Source: Anaerolineales bacterium (lineage in GTDB: Bacteria > Chloroflexota > Anaerolineae > Anaerolineales > Villigracilaceae). From it: a stretch of 38,678 bases of DNA. Position 1 is the stretch's first letter; each line of letters starts with the position of its first letter. Under the pieces are notes generated by a model. It was not told the origin of the DNA, ran no database searches, and saw only the letters and a list, made by a program, of their open reading frames with translations. Location: NCBI GenBank assembly GCA_030018695.1, contig JASEHI010000018.1:1-38678 (forward strand), given 5' to 3'. Of the stretch, positions 1 through 6,993 are shown one piece after another. The translations under genes were made by a program, and so were the position numbers.

Positions 1-323
1 TTGCCGACGATCACGGCTTTGCCGGGCAACTGGCGAACGTCAATGCTGCCGACAAGCTCGAAGCGGAAGAGACCTTCACCGTCGTCGGCGGCCAGCATGA
101 AGCCGACCTCGTCCATGTGGGCAGCCAGCATCACTTTCAGACGGTTCTGCCCAGAACCGGCGCGGGCGGCCAGCACGTTGCCGAGCGCGTCCACCTTGAC
201 CGTGTCGGCGTGACCTTTGATCTCTTCCAACACGATGGCGCGCACTTCGCCCTCGTCGCCGGAGACGGCTACCGCGTTGCAGAGTCTTTCGAGCAATTTG
301 AGTTGGGAGGGGCCAATTTGCAT
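1..323 (-). CDS. M42 family metallo-aminopeptidase, N-terminal part (runs off the window)
   Basis: Only the first 107 codons are in the window; the gene continues past position 1. The translation begins MQIGPSQLKLLERLC and contains AAHMDEVGF, with His69 and Asp71 at the first metal-ligand position of M42 (glutamyl aminopeptidase/endoglucanase-like) peptidases. These are cytoplasmic dinuclear-metal, usually tetrahedral, enzymes that trim peptides from the N-terminus. The ATG lies 3 nt after the stop of the DNA methyltransferase, so it now depends on that transcript or on read-through. The gene is a paralogue of the complete M42 gene at 1996-3057, and the two were probably neighbours before the restriction-modification genes arrived between them. 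No clear Shine-Dalgarno sequence is visible. Family assignment is firm; substrate is unknown. Confidence 0.85.
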   Translation of the reverse strand, partial: MQIGPSQLKLLERLCNAVAVSGDEGEVRAIVLEEIKGHADTVKVDALGNVLAARAGSGQNRLKVMLAAHMDEVGFMLAADDGEGLFRFELVGSIDVRQLPGKAVIVG

Positions 324-326
324 GGT

Positions 327-1202
327 TTACTCGTTGTCCGATTCGGTTGAATACTTCACAGGTTTATCCAATAATCGAGGTTGATTAGAATCGGCTGTTG
401 GTTCCTTGCGCATGTTATAAAGCATTCGATACTCTGAAGATATTTTGCCCTTCTCAAGCCTATCTTCAATGATTCGGTGATATTTGGGATCGATTTCTGC
501 AGATAAAAAATGGCGGTTTAATTTTTGACAAACTTCTATTTCTGACCCGCTACCTCCGAATAGAACAAGTACAACGTCATTTTCTGTTGTGCAGGCTTTT
601 ACCAGCATTTCCGTTAATGATTGTGGAATTTGGCAAGCGTGAATGGTTTTTTCGTGGCTCACATTCTTCACCAAGTCGAAATAGAACCAATCATAGGGCA
701 TACGACCTTTTGAGCCATTGGCAATATTCTGTCGGATGCGTTTATCTGTTGGGTTTTGATAAGGTACAGCTACTTGATCCTTGTAAAATTTATTGTGTTC
801 AGATTTTCTGCAATGCAAGATTGTTCGGTGCGCAGTTGTAAAGCGTTTGGGACTGTGACCAATATTTGTGTTGTAAACCCAAACATATTCAAAAACATCC
901 GTACAAACATCATCAAGAAATCTGACGCGTAAATGCGCATTTTGTTTGGGGTAATTCATCATAAAAAGATTCCCATCGTTTTTTAGGACGCGAAGAGATT
1001 CGCGGGTTAATCCAATAGACCATTCAATATATTCGGTGAAGCTCTTTGTATACGTATTTTCGCCATACTTGATGCCCACGTTATAATCCGGATCGCCATA
1101 TACCATATCAACACTATTATCTGGCAGTTGCTTTAGTAATTCCATAATATCCCCTAGAAATATTCGATCAATAAAACCTTCAATTCCAATAGGCCTTCTC
1201 AT
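327..1202 (-). CDS. Type II DNA methyltransferase, beta class (N6-adenine or N4-cytosine)
   Basis: The 291-aa protein has the motif order of beta-class amino-methyltransferases. The catalytic motif comes first, here DPDY at residues 37-40 (GDPDYNVG), and the AdoMet-binding motif comes late, FGGSGS at 215-220, preceded by motif X-like HACQIPQSL near 188. The enzyme should transfer a methyl group from AdoMet to an exocyclic amino group and protect host sites from the nuclease encoded just upstream. DPDY departs from the usual DPPY/NPPY/SPPY form, and FGGSGS from F-G/A-GSGT. The ATG is 3 nt after the nuclease stop and AGAGG overlaps that stop, so translation is coupled. Base composition is clearly more AT-rich than the flanking peptidase genes, which suggests horizontal acquisition. 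Recognition site cannot be read from sequence. Confidence 0.85.
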   Translation of the reverse strand: MRRPIGIEGFIDRIFLGDIMELLKQLPDNSVDMVYGDPDYNVGIKYGENTYTKSFTEYIEWSIGLTRESLRVLKNDGNLFMMNYPKQNAHLRVRFLDDVCTDVFEYVWVYNTNIGHSPKRFTTAHRTILHCRKSEHNKFYKDQVAVPYQNPTDKRIRQNIANGSKGRMPYDWFYFDLVKNVSHEKTIHACQIPQSLTEMLVKACTTENDVVLVLFGGSGSEIEVCQKLNRHFLSAEIDPKYHRIIEDRLEKGKISSEYRMLYNMRKEPTADSNQPRLLDKPVKYSTESDNE

Positions 1203-1204
1203 TC

Positions 1205-1993
1205 TTACCTCTTTATGAGATTGTACTGCGCTTTTTTTACTAATCGTATTGAAGCAATGTTCAGCGGATCATCAAATGTGTAGTTATACAGCCTCAGCAT
1301 AGAGCTATCTTTCGTGCGCTTTCTGAGAATATAGCAACAAGTAATTTCTTGGATTGGCAATTGGTTATTGTCTTTAATAGCGAGAAAGTACAAGTAAGGA
1401 TGAAACAGTTGGTAAATGGCGAAATCCGTTGGGAAACCATTCTTGCCTTCGATAACTGTGACGCCCCCCTGATACTCCATCGTCAGATCAATTTCAATCT
1501 GTACCTTCTCAGCAATGACAGTGTAAGGTCCTGCATTGTAGGTTAGATTTGCTTTTGTCCGGCGTGCGTTATAGACTTTTGGGTTTGCCACTATATCATG
1601 ATACAGAAATTCATGGACAATCCGTTGATTGCTTGCCACGGACAATATATTTGATTCACTTGTGTCGTAGTCATTAAGGATACTTTGACGATATTTCCAA
1701 TTCACTGTCTCGGAAGTGTCTATTTGCTCAAACTGATGATACCAATAATGGATGCCGCGAGCAAAACGGTGTTTTCCTTTGCCGAGATGTAAGATAAAGT
1801 AATCATCGTTCAATATTGATTCTGGAAGTAGGGAGGAGTTATCTAACTTGGTGGCATCAAATTTATTCTTGAACCCGTGTTTTTTTGCTACCTCTTCTAC
1901 CAGATCATTGTCGAACTCAAAAGTACCTCGACTCTTGCAAATTTCGAACAATTCTGAAACAACCGAATATTTTTTAGATTTTCGAGTTGGCAT
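1205..1993 (-). CDS. Putative type II restriction endonuclease, PD-(D/E)XK fold
   Basis: I chose the ATG at 1993 (MPTRKSKKYSVV, 262 aa). The longer open frame upstream reads only the antisense of the M42 peptidase gene. The protein matches no restriction enzyme I can name. Residues 167-184 show the expected active-site pattern: acidic residues in EID (Asp169), a beta-hairpin, then VIEGK (Glu182, Lys184), a typical D-Xn-ExK site. Its position directly before a beta-class methyltransferase, with a 2-nt gap between stop and start, supports the restriction role. The start is only 2 nt after the stop of the M42 peptidase, so it may be transcribed with it. AT-rich relative to neighbours. A different nuclease-like role, or a McrBC-type specificity partner, is possible but less likely. 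Confidence 0.7.
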   Translation of the reverse strand: MPTRKSKKYSVVSELFEICKSRGTFEFDNDLVEEVAKKHGFKNKFDATKLDNSSLLPESILNDDYFILHLGKGKHRFARGIHYWYHQFEQIDTSETVNWKYRQSILNDYDTSESNILSVASNQRIVHEFLYHDIVANPKVYNARRTKANLTYNAGPYTVIAEKVQIEIDLTMEYQGGVTVIEGKNGFPTDFAIYQLFHPYLYFLAIKDNNQLPIQEITCCYILRKRTKDSSMLRLYNYTFDDPLNIASIRLVKKAQYNLIKR

Positions 1994-1995
1994 AT

Positions 1996-3057
1996 TTATT
2001 TCTCCCACACAATCTTCCCTATGAACTCCGGCGTCAGCCCCGCAATGAACTCCGCCATCAACCGCCCGGCGCGCTGGATGTCTTTCAACGCCACCACCTC
2101 CACCGGCGTGTGCATGTAACGGATGGGGATGCCCAGGGCGATGCTGGGGATGCCCTCGGCAGTCACCTGCGTGGCGACCGCGTCCGTGCCGGAATGGAGC
2201 GGGGTGATCTCTACCGCGTGGGGGATTTCCAGGCGCTCGGCCAATTCCTTGAAGGCTTTGTGCAGGGCAGGGTGGATATTTGGCCCCCACATGATCGTCG
2301 GGCCTTTGCCAAGCGGGAAGGTGTTCCAATCATTGGCGCCCGGCCCCTTCGCCCAAGTGACATCCAGGATAATCGCTATTTGGGGTCGTAACTGGTAGGA
2401 GGATGTGTACGCCCCGATCAGGCCGACTTCCTCCTGCACGGTGGCGACCGCCCATACATCCCAGGCATGTGGCCGGTTCTGTAGCTCTTCCAGGCAGACG
2501 GTCAAGGCCGCGACCGAGGCGCGGTTATCCACAGAGTGACCGGCCAGCGTCTCCCCGCTGAGTTCCAGCGGCGGCTGTGCGAACGAGACCAGGTCGCCGA
2601 CACGTACCAGCTCATTGACTTTGCGCGGCGGCCGGCCAATGTCCACGAACAGGTGTTCGAGCGGGACGGGTTTATCCCCGATTTCAGGCGGCAGGAGGCT
2701 GGCGGGCGGCTGGACAAGGATGCCGGGCAGGTTTTCGCGGCCATGCACGCTAACCAATTGACCGGGCAGGACGCGTGCGTCCACCCAGCCGGTAGCGGTC
2801 ACGCGCAGGAAGCCGCCTTCGGCGATGCCGGTCACCATCAAGCCGATGGCGTCCATGTGGGTAGCAACAAGAAGGGATGGGCGCGGCTCGGTGGCCGTAC
2901 CCCTGCGCAGTCCGTGCAAGGAACCGAGTTGGCTGTAGCTGAGTTCGTGGACGAGCGGCCGCCACTTCTCTTCGATAATGTGGGCAGCCGGCGACTCGTA
3001 GCCAGAGAGTCCGGGAGCGGAGAGCAGTTCTTTGAGGAAGGGTTGGATGTCGGACAT
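1996..3057 (-). CDS. M42 family metallo-aminopeptidase
   Basis: The 353-aa protein has normal family length. Visible metal ligands are His67 and Asp69 (ATHMDAIG), Asp177 (HSVDNRAS), the Glu209-Glu210 catalytic/ligand pair (VQEEVG), Asp232 (IILDVTW) and a C-terminal His in PLHSGTDA. This is the full M42 set, so an active cytoplasmic aminopeptidase is expected. Substrate preference (glutamyl, lysyl or broad) is not decidable. The region just before the ATG is an ACGTTTY repeat array with no Shine-Dalgarno sequence. The gene shares orientation with the Thr/Pro-rich gene upstream and is followed, 2 nt after its stop, by the restriction gene. Confidence 0.92.
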   Translation of the reverse strand: MSDIQPFLKELLSAPGLSGYESPAAHIIEEKWRPLVHELSYSQLGSLHGLRRGTATEPRPSLLVATHMDAIGLMVTGIAEGGFLRVTATGWVDARVLPGQLVSVHGRENLPGILVQPPASLLPPEIGDKPVPLEHLFVDIGRPPRKVNELVRVGDLVSFAQPPLELSGETLAGHSVDNRASVAALTVCLEELQNRPHAWDVWAVATVQEEVGLIGAYTSSYQLRPQIAIILDVTWAKGPGANDWNTFPLGKGPTIMWGPNIHPALHKAFKELAERLEIPHAVEITPLHSGTDAVATQVTAEGIPSIALGIPIRYMHTPVEVVALKDIQRAGRLMAEFIAGLTPEFIGKIVWEK

Positions 3058-3061
3058 TTTT

Positions 3062-3110
3062 CGATTTACGTTTTCCGTTTCACGTTTTACGTTTCACGTT
3101 ACACGTTCAG
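3062..3110. repeat. Degenerate ACGTTTY word array
   Basis: About seven tandem words of 6-7 nt, such as ACGTTTT and ACGTTTC, fill the gap between the Thr/Pro-rich gene and the M42 peptidase. The same words recur at 21597-21669 and 36367-36440. No matching protein-coding signal is present. Confidence 0.85.
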
Positions 3111-3114
3111 CCTT

Positions 3115-3525
3115 TTATGGAACTGGCGTGGTCGGCGTTTCGCTTGGCATCGGCGTGTCGGTGAAGGTGGCCGTTGGCGACGGAGTAAAAGTGGAGGTAG
3201 GCGTCGGGGTAAATGTGGGAGTTGATGTCGCAGTCGGTGAGGGCGTCAGGGTATAGGTTGGGGTGGGGGTAAACGTCGCCGTCGGCGTAGCTGTCAGCGT
3301 GCTGGTTGGGGTGTAGGTGGGGGTCAGCGTCTCCGTCTGAGTTAGGGTAACGGTCGGCGTGAGCGGCGTCCCGGATGAGGTAGCCGTAGTGGTTGGGGTG
3401 GGAGTCGCCGGGCCGGGCGCGAAGATCACAAAAAGTAAGCCCAGACAGTAACAGGGCAGAGTCGCCAGGATGACTGCGGTCAGGGTCAGGCGCGTGCGGG
3501 TATGTTTATCAGCTTGGGTAAACAC
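3115..3525 (-). CDS. Small membrane-anchored Thr/Pro-rich protein
   Basis: I place the start at GTG 3525 ([13 protein letters not shown]). The open frame reaches further upstream, to 3705, but that part is encoded by a repeat array and overlaps the sbcC promoter. The protein is about 136 aa: a short basic N-terminus, one hydrophobic segment (about residues 14-37, ending LLFVIFAPG), then roughly 95 residues dominated by TPT, TATFTPT and TPTYT repeats. This gives a signal-anchored, extracytoplasmic Thr/Pro stalk with no folded domain visible. Similar Thr-Pro linkers join membrane segments to catalytic domains in this group of bacteria, for example in the C39-like peptidase at 35054-36349. The start is uncertain, and the function (spacer, O-glycosylation target) cannot be told. 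Confidence 0.55.
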   Translation of the reverse strand: MFTQADKHTRTRLTLTAVILATLPCYCLGLLFVIFAPGPATPTPTTTATSSGTPLTPTVTLTQTETLTPTYTPTSTLTATPTATFTPTPTYTLTPSPTATSTPTFTPTPTSTFTPSPTATFTDTPMPSETPTTPVP

Positions 3526-3543
3526 CCGGCTATGATACCATAG

Positions 3544-3655
3544 GATTGTAGATTGCAGATTTCGGATTGCGGATAGCAGGTAGAAGATGGCAGATGGCGG
3601 AGAATCGAAAGCCAAATTCCATCCGCCATCTGCCATTCGCCATCGGCTATCAGCC
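3544..3655. repeat. Inverted pair of degenerate GATGGCAGA/GATTGCAGA arrays
   Basis: Tandem words (gattgcagat, gattgcggat, gatggcagat) are followed by their inverse complement (ccgccatctgcc). The arms at 3586-3601 and 3622-3636 are complementary over 15 nt with a 20-nt loop. It lies between the divergent Thr/Pro-rich and sbcC genes. Confidence 0.85.
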
Positions 3656-3673
3656 AAACGCGGGCAGCAATGA

Positions 3674-3679
3674 TAAAAT
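3674..3679 (+). promoter_or_regulatory. -10 box of sbcC, leaderless arrangement
   Basis: TAAAAT ends 6 nt before the sbcC ATG, so transcription should begin at or next to the start codon. No Shine-Dalgarno sequence is present. The -35 region falls at the edge of the repeat pair. Confidence 0.5.
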
Positions 3680-3685
3680 AATCTC

Positions 3686-6301
3686 ATGATCCCTCTCCAT
3701 CTCAAACTCTCCGGTTTCCTCTCTTATCGCGATCCAGTCGAATTGGACTTCACCTCCTTCGATCTGGCCTGCATCTCTGGACCGAATGGGGCGGGCAAAT
3801 CCTCATTGCTGGATGCCATCACCTGGGCGCTCTTTGGTCAGGCACGCAAGCGGGATGAATCGCTGGTCAACCTGCAAGCCAAAGCCGCGCAGGTGGCGTT
3901 TACATTTTCTTATGAAGATAACATTTATCAGGTGATTCGCGCACTCCCGCGCGGCAAGACGACTATCCTCGAATTCCACGTTTTGCAGCAACCACAAGTT
4001 GCGAGTTACGAGTTAGGAGTCAGGCATCCTAACCCCCTAACTCCTAACCCTCTAACCTGGAAACCTCTGACTGAAAGAACCCTGCGCGAGACCCAGGCGC
4101 GCATCGAGCAAATCCTGCGCCTCGATTATGAGACCTTCGTCAATGCCGCCTTTTTCTTGCAAGGCAAGGCAGACCAGTTCGCTCAGCAATCGCCGGGCAA
4201 GCGCAAGGAGATTTTGAGCAATATCCTCGGCCTGGAAATCTGGGAGACCTATCGCGACCGCGCCGCCGAACGCCGCAAATCCATCGAGCGCGAACTCGAT
4301 TCGGTGGACGGACGCATCCAGGAAATTGATACCGAACTCAACGAAGAACCGGCTCGCAAAGAACGCCTGGCCGATCTTGAAACGCAACTCAAGCAACTGA
4401 CTAAATCGCGCAAGATGCAGGAAGCCGCGTTGGAAAATGTAAAGAAAGTGGCCGCCTCGCTGGAACAACAGCATAAACTGGTCGAGACACTGGCGGCAGG
4501 CCTGGAACGTTCCTCGGCGAATCTTTCTGGACTTCAGGCTCGTCTCGCCGAACGAGAGGCCGAGCGCAACCGTTACGCCGACCTGCTCGCCCGCGCCGGC
4601 GAGGTGGAATCCGCTTACCAGGCCTGGCAATTGGCGCGTGCCGAGTTGGAGAGATGGGAACAAGTCGCCGGGCAATTCCGTGAAGATGAGAAACACCGCC
4701 AGCCCTTGCTGGATGAGATCAATGCCGAGAAAGCCAGGTTGGAGCAGGAACGGGGAACGCTGGCAGAGCAGGGGAGAGTGATCAGTGTTCAGTGTTCAGT
4801 GATCAGTGAGTTGCAGAAAGATTTAGAGATCAGCCAAAAGACCCTATTGGAAGTGGAAGAGAAAATCAGCCATCGCGCCGAACTGAATGCCGCCCTGCAA
4901 TCCGCGCGCCAGCAGGAGGCTGACCTGCGGGCAGAAAATCAGCGTTTGAAAGCCGAGATGGATGAGCTCAAAAACCGCATTGACCTCCTCGAGGAGACCG
5001 AGGGCGCGCTCTGTCCCTTGTGCGGCCAGTCGCTCAGCCTCGATGAACGGCAGGCATTGATCGAGCGGCTGACTGCCGAAGGCAAAGAAAAGGGTGATGC
5101 CTGGCGCGCCAATAAAGCCCAGTTGGAAGAACTCAGTCAGGAAATCACGGAGCACGAAACACGCATCACGAATCTCGCCTCCCTCGAAAAAGACCGTCTC
5201 AATTATACCGCCTCTGTCACCCAACTGACCGAGCGCCTGGAAACGATGCAGCGCATGGCGGCGAATTGGGAATCGGTCGGGCAGCCTCGCTTGGCTGAGA
5301 TCACCGTCAATCTTCAACACGAGAACTTTGCATCTCAAGCCCGCGCCCACCTCGCCGAAGTGGACAGGGAACTGGCCGGGCTTGGTTACGATGCCCTCGC
5401 CCATGACGCGGTGCGCAGGTCCGAGGTCGAGGGGCGTTCAGCCGAGGCTGATTTCCGTAATCTCGAATCAGCTCGTGCAGCACTGAAACCCCTCGATGAC
5501 GAAATTGCCAATCTTCATTCTTCGATCAACAATCAGCAATCGGCGATCAGCTATCAGCAAGCGGAGTATGGCTCGGCTGTTGCGATATTTAGCGCAGCCC
5601 AAGCGCAAGCCCCGGATCTCGAGTCGGCTGAACGCGCCCTCTTCGATCTGCGGGAACAGGAGGACCAGCTCAATCGGGAGGTCGGTGCAGCGCGGCAAAA
5701 GGTGACCGTGTTGGACAGCTTGCGCGCCCGCAAAGTCCGCCTGGAAGCCGAGCGCGGCGAATTCGGCCTGGTGATTGGACGCTTCAAGAGCCTCGAGCGC
5801 GCCTTTGGCAAGGACGGCGTCCCGGCGCTGCTCATCGAGCAGGCGCTGCCTGAAATCGAATCCAAAGCCAACGAACTGCTTGACCGATTGAGCGGGGGGG
5901 CGATATCGGTACGCTTCATCACCCAGGCGGCCTTCAGGGATAAAAAGCGCGAGGATCTCAGAGAGACCCTCGACATCCAGATTTCCGACAGCGCCGGAGC
6001 CAGAGACTATGAGATGTTTTCCGGAGGCGAGGCCTTCCGGGTCAACTTTGCCATCCGGCTGGCGCTTTCCGGCGTGCTGGCGCAGCGTAAAGGCGCACGC
6101 CTGCAGACGCTGGTCATTGACGAGGGCTTCGGCTCCCAGGACGCCCAGGGTCGCCAACGGCTGATCGAGGCGATCAATGCCGTGCGCGGCGACTTTGCCA
6201 AAATCCTGATCATCACCCACCTGGACGAACTGAAGGATGTCTTCCCGACGCGCATCGAGGTCGAGAAGACGGATAATGGATCAACCGTCTCTGTTCTTTG
6301 A
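3686..6301 (+). CDS. sbcC: SbcC-type SMC-like exonuclease ATPase subunit (Rad50 family)
   Basis: The 871-aa protein has the Rad50/SbcC layout. Walker A is GPNGAGKSS (about residues 33-41), followed by a long Glu/Lys/Arg-rich coiled coil. A zinc hook with Cys443 and Cys446 (CPLCGQ) sits at its apex, then the returning coil, the ABC signature FSGGE (about 776) and Walker [12 protein letters not shown] (about 810). A switch histidine lies in IITHLDE. With SbcD it forms an ATP-dependent nuclease that processes hairpins and blocked double-strand ends. SbcD is encoded at 33669-34904, not next door. Three in-frame repeat arrays interrupt the sequence, at residues about 104-124, 364-375 and 613-625. 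The first is just after an N-terminal-domain strand; the other two lie in the coiled coil. All nucleotide-binding motifs look intact, so it should be functional. Confidence 0.93.
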   Translation: MIPLHLKLSGFLSYRDPVELDFTSFDLACISGPNGAGKSSLLDAITWALFGQARKRDESLVNLQAKAAQVAFTFSYEDNIYQVIRALPRGKTTILEFHVLQQPQVASYELGVRHPNPLTPNPLTWKPLTERTLRETQARIEQILRLDYETFVNAAFFLQGKADQFAQQSPGKRKEILSNILGLEIWETYRDRAAERRKSIERELDSVDGRIQEIDTELNEEPARKERLADLETQLKQLTKSRKMQEAALENVKKVAASLEQQHKLVETLAAGLERSSANLSGLQARLAEREAERNRYADLLARAGEVESAYQAWQLARAELERWEQVAGQFREDEKHRQPLLDEINAEKARLEQERGTLAEQGRVISVQCSVISELQKDLEISQKTLLEVEEKISHRAELNAALQSARQQEADLRAENQRLKAEMDELKNRIDLLEETEGALCPLCGQSLSLDERQALIERLTAEGKEKGDAWRANKAQLEELSQEITEHETRITNLASLEKDRLNYTASVTQLTERLETMQRMAANWESVGQPRLAEITVNLQHENFASQARAHLAEVDRELAGLGYDALAHDAVRRSEVEGRSAEADFRNLESARAALKPLDDEIANLHSSINNQQSAISYQQAEYGSAVAIFSAAQAQAPDLESAERALFDLREQEDQLNREVGAARQKVTVLDSLRARKVRLEAERGEFGLVIGRFKSLERAFGKDGVPALLIEQALPEIESKANELLDRLSGGAISVRFITQAAFRDKKREDLRETLDIQISDSAGARDYEMFSGGEAFRVNFAIRLALSGVLAQRKGARLQTLVIDEGFGSQDAQGRQRLIEAINAVRGDFAKILIITHLDELKDVFPTRIEVEKTDNGSTVSVL
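3998..4057. repeat. In-frame array inside sbcC with a 9-bp inverted repeat
   Basis: Words related to GAGTTAGGAGT are followed by their inverse CTAACTCCTAAC. GTTAGGAGT (4012-4020) pairs with ACTCCTAAC (4040-4048). It encodes about 20 extra residues (ASYELGV...NPLTPNPLT) that look unlike the SbcC family. Confidence 0.8.
4778..4810. repeat. In-frame GATCAGTGTTCA array inside sbcC
   Basis: Tandem GTGATCAGTGTTCAGTGTTC-type words encode [10 protein letters not shown] within the first coiled-coil arm. Confidence 0.75.
5523..5560. repeat. In-frame CAATCAGC array inside sbcC
   Basis: Words caatcagca, gatcagcta and tatcagcaa encode [12 protein letters not shown] in the second coiled-coil arm. The same residue style is produced by related arrays elsewhere in the window. 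Confidence 0.7.
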
Positions 6302-6350
6302 ACGTTATAAAAATGGGATCACCTCTTTCTGACTGCCACCCGTTTTTGTA

Positions 6351-6374
6351 CGCAGCACCTACTCGGTAACCGAA
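6351..6374. repeat. Interspersed CCTACTCGGT element, copy 1
   Basis: The 17-mer CGCAGCACCTACTCGGT is identical to one inside sbcD at 33996-34012. It is followed by ACCGA, giving a short dyad. It lies between sbcC and the nrfH promoter. Confidence 0.75.
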
Positions 6375-6389
6375 GTCACGAATAACCGC

Positions 6390-6418
6390 TTGATTTTCAG
6401 TTATATTTAGTGTACATT
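6390..6418 (+). promoter_or_regulatory. Putative sigma-70-type promoter of nrfHA
   Basis: TTGATT (6390-6395), a 17-bp spacer and TACATT (6413-6418) lie about 59 nt before the nrfH ATG. The -35 sequence overlaps TTGAT, half of an Fnr-type site, but I see no matching ATCAA at the right spacing, so Crp/Fnr control is only a guess. Confidence 0.5.
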
Positions 6419-6423
6419 AATGC

Positions 6424-6443
6424 TGCCGAAGGCCTACTCGGTA
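6424..6443. repeat. Interspersed CCTACTCGGT element, copy 2
   Basis: A 20-nt element beginning TGCCGAAGG, with imperfect dyad TGCCGA/TCGGTA, identical to 10217-10236. It would lie in the 5' leader of the nrfHA mRNA. Confidence 0.8.
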
Positions 6444-6476
6444 GATATTCCCATCCTTGTCTGCGCAAGGTGAACC

Positions 6477-6980
6477 ATGTCCAAACTTGCCCTCATCGTT
6501 GGTGTTGTTGCCCTGCTGGCCGTGCTGGGTGCTGGGATGTACGTGACCGACTTCACAGCTTACCTGGGCAACAACCCGTCAACCTGTAACAACTGCCACG
6601 TGATGGATGCAGTCTATGAAGGCTGGTATCACGCCGGTCACCATACTGTGGCGGTCTGCGGCGACTGTCACACGCCGCACGCGCTCATCCCGAAGTATTA
6701 CGTCAAGGCGCTCTCGGGCTACCATCACGTCACGGCCTTCGTCAGCGGTAATATCCCACCTGCCATCCGCGCCAAGCCTTCATCGGATAAGGTTATTCAG
6801 GAAAATTGCATCCGTTGCCACGCAGATACGGTCGAGAACATCATGATGGGCGTGCAACCCTTCGACTCGGCTCAGGGCGGGCCTTTCGAGCGCAACTGCT
6901 GGGATTGCCACCGCGACGTCGCCCACGGTAAGCGTGGCATTTCCCTTTACCCCACCCAACACAAGGAGGAAGGCAAATGA
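6477..6980 (+). CDS. nrfH: Cytochrome c nitrite reductase small subunit, tetraheme NrfH
   Basis: The 167-aa protein has an N-terminal membrane anchor (residues 3-20) and four heme-binding motifs: CNNCH (37-41), CGDCH (61-65), CIRCH (111-115) and CWDCH (141-145). The first is CXXCHXM (CNNCHVM), the NapC/NrfH form in which the Met can ligate heme 1. NrfH takes electrons from menaquinol and passes them to NrfA outside the membrane, so this pair should reduce nitrite to ammonium. AAGGTG precedes the ATG. An in-frame interspersed repeat encodes FDSAQGG at about residues 129-135, shortly before heme motif 4. The stop overlaps a second ATG at the nrfA junction. Confidence 0.95.
   Translation: MSKLALIVGVVALLAVLGAGMYVTDFTAYLGNNPSTCNNCHVMDAVYEGWYHAGHHTVAVCGDCHTPHALIPKYYVKALSGYHHVTAFVSGNIPPAIRAKPSSDKVIQENCIRCHADTVENIMMGVQPFDSAQGGPFERNCWDCHRDVAHGKRGISLYPTQHKEEGK
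6858..6883. repeat. In-frame CCTTCGACTCGGCTCAGG element in nrfH
   Basis: The element encodes PFDSAQGG. A variant, in the other orientation and another frame, lies inside priA near 17265-17290 (CCTGAGCGGAGCGAAGG). It is an interspersed repeat, not part of the NrfH fold. Confidence 0.65.
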
Positions 6981-6993
6981 AGAAATACACGAC

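Noticed and set aside
2000-2329. N-terminal extension of the restriction gene up to 2329
   Set aside because: It is a shadow of the M42 peptidase gene on the same strand in another frame, low-complexity and histidine/arginine-rich. The ATG at 1993 fits the family and the junction.
3526-3705. Longer start of the Thr/Pro-rich protein
   Set aside because: The extra residues are coded by the inverted repeat array and cross the sbcC promoter.
6390-6420. Fnr box upstream of nrfH
   Set aside because: Only one half-site (TTGAT) is present; the matching ATCAA half is missing.
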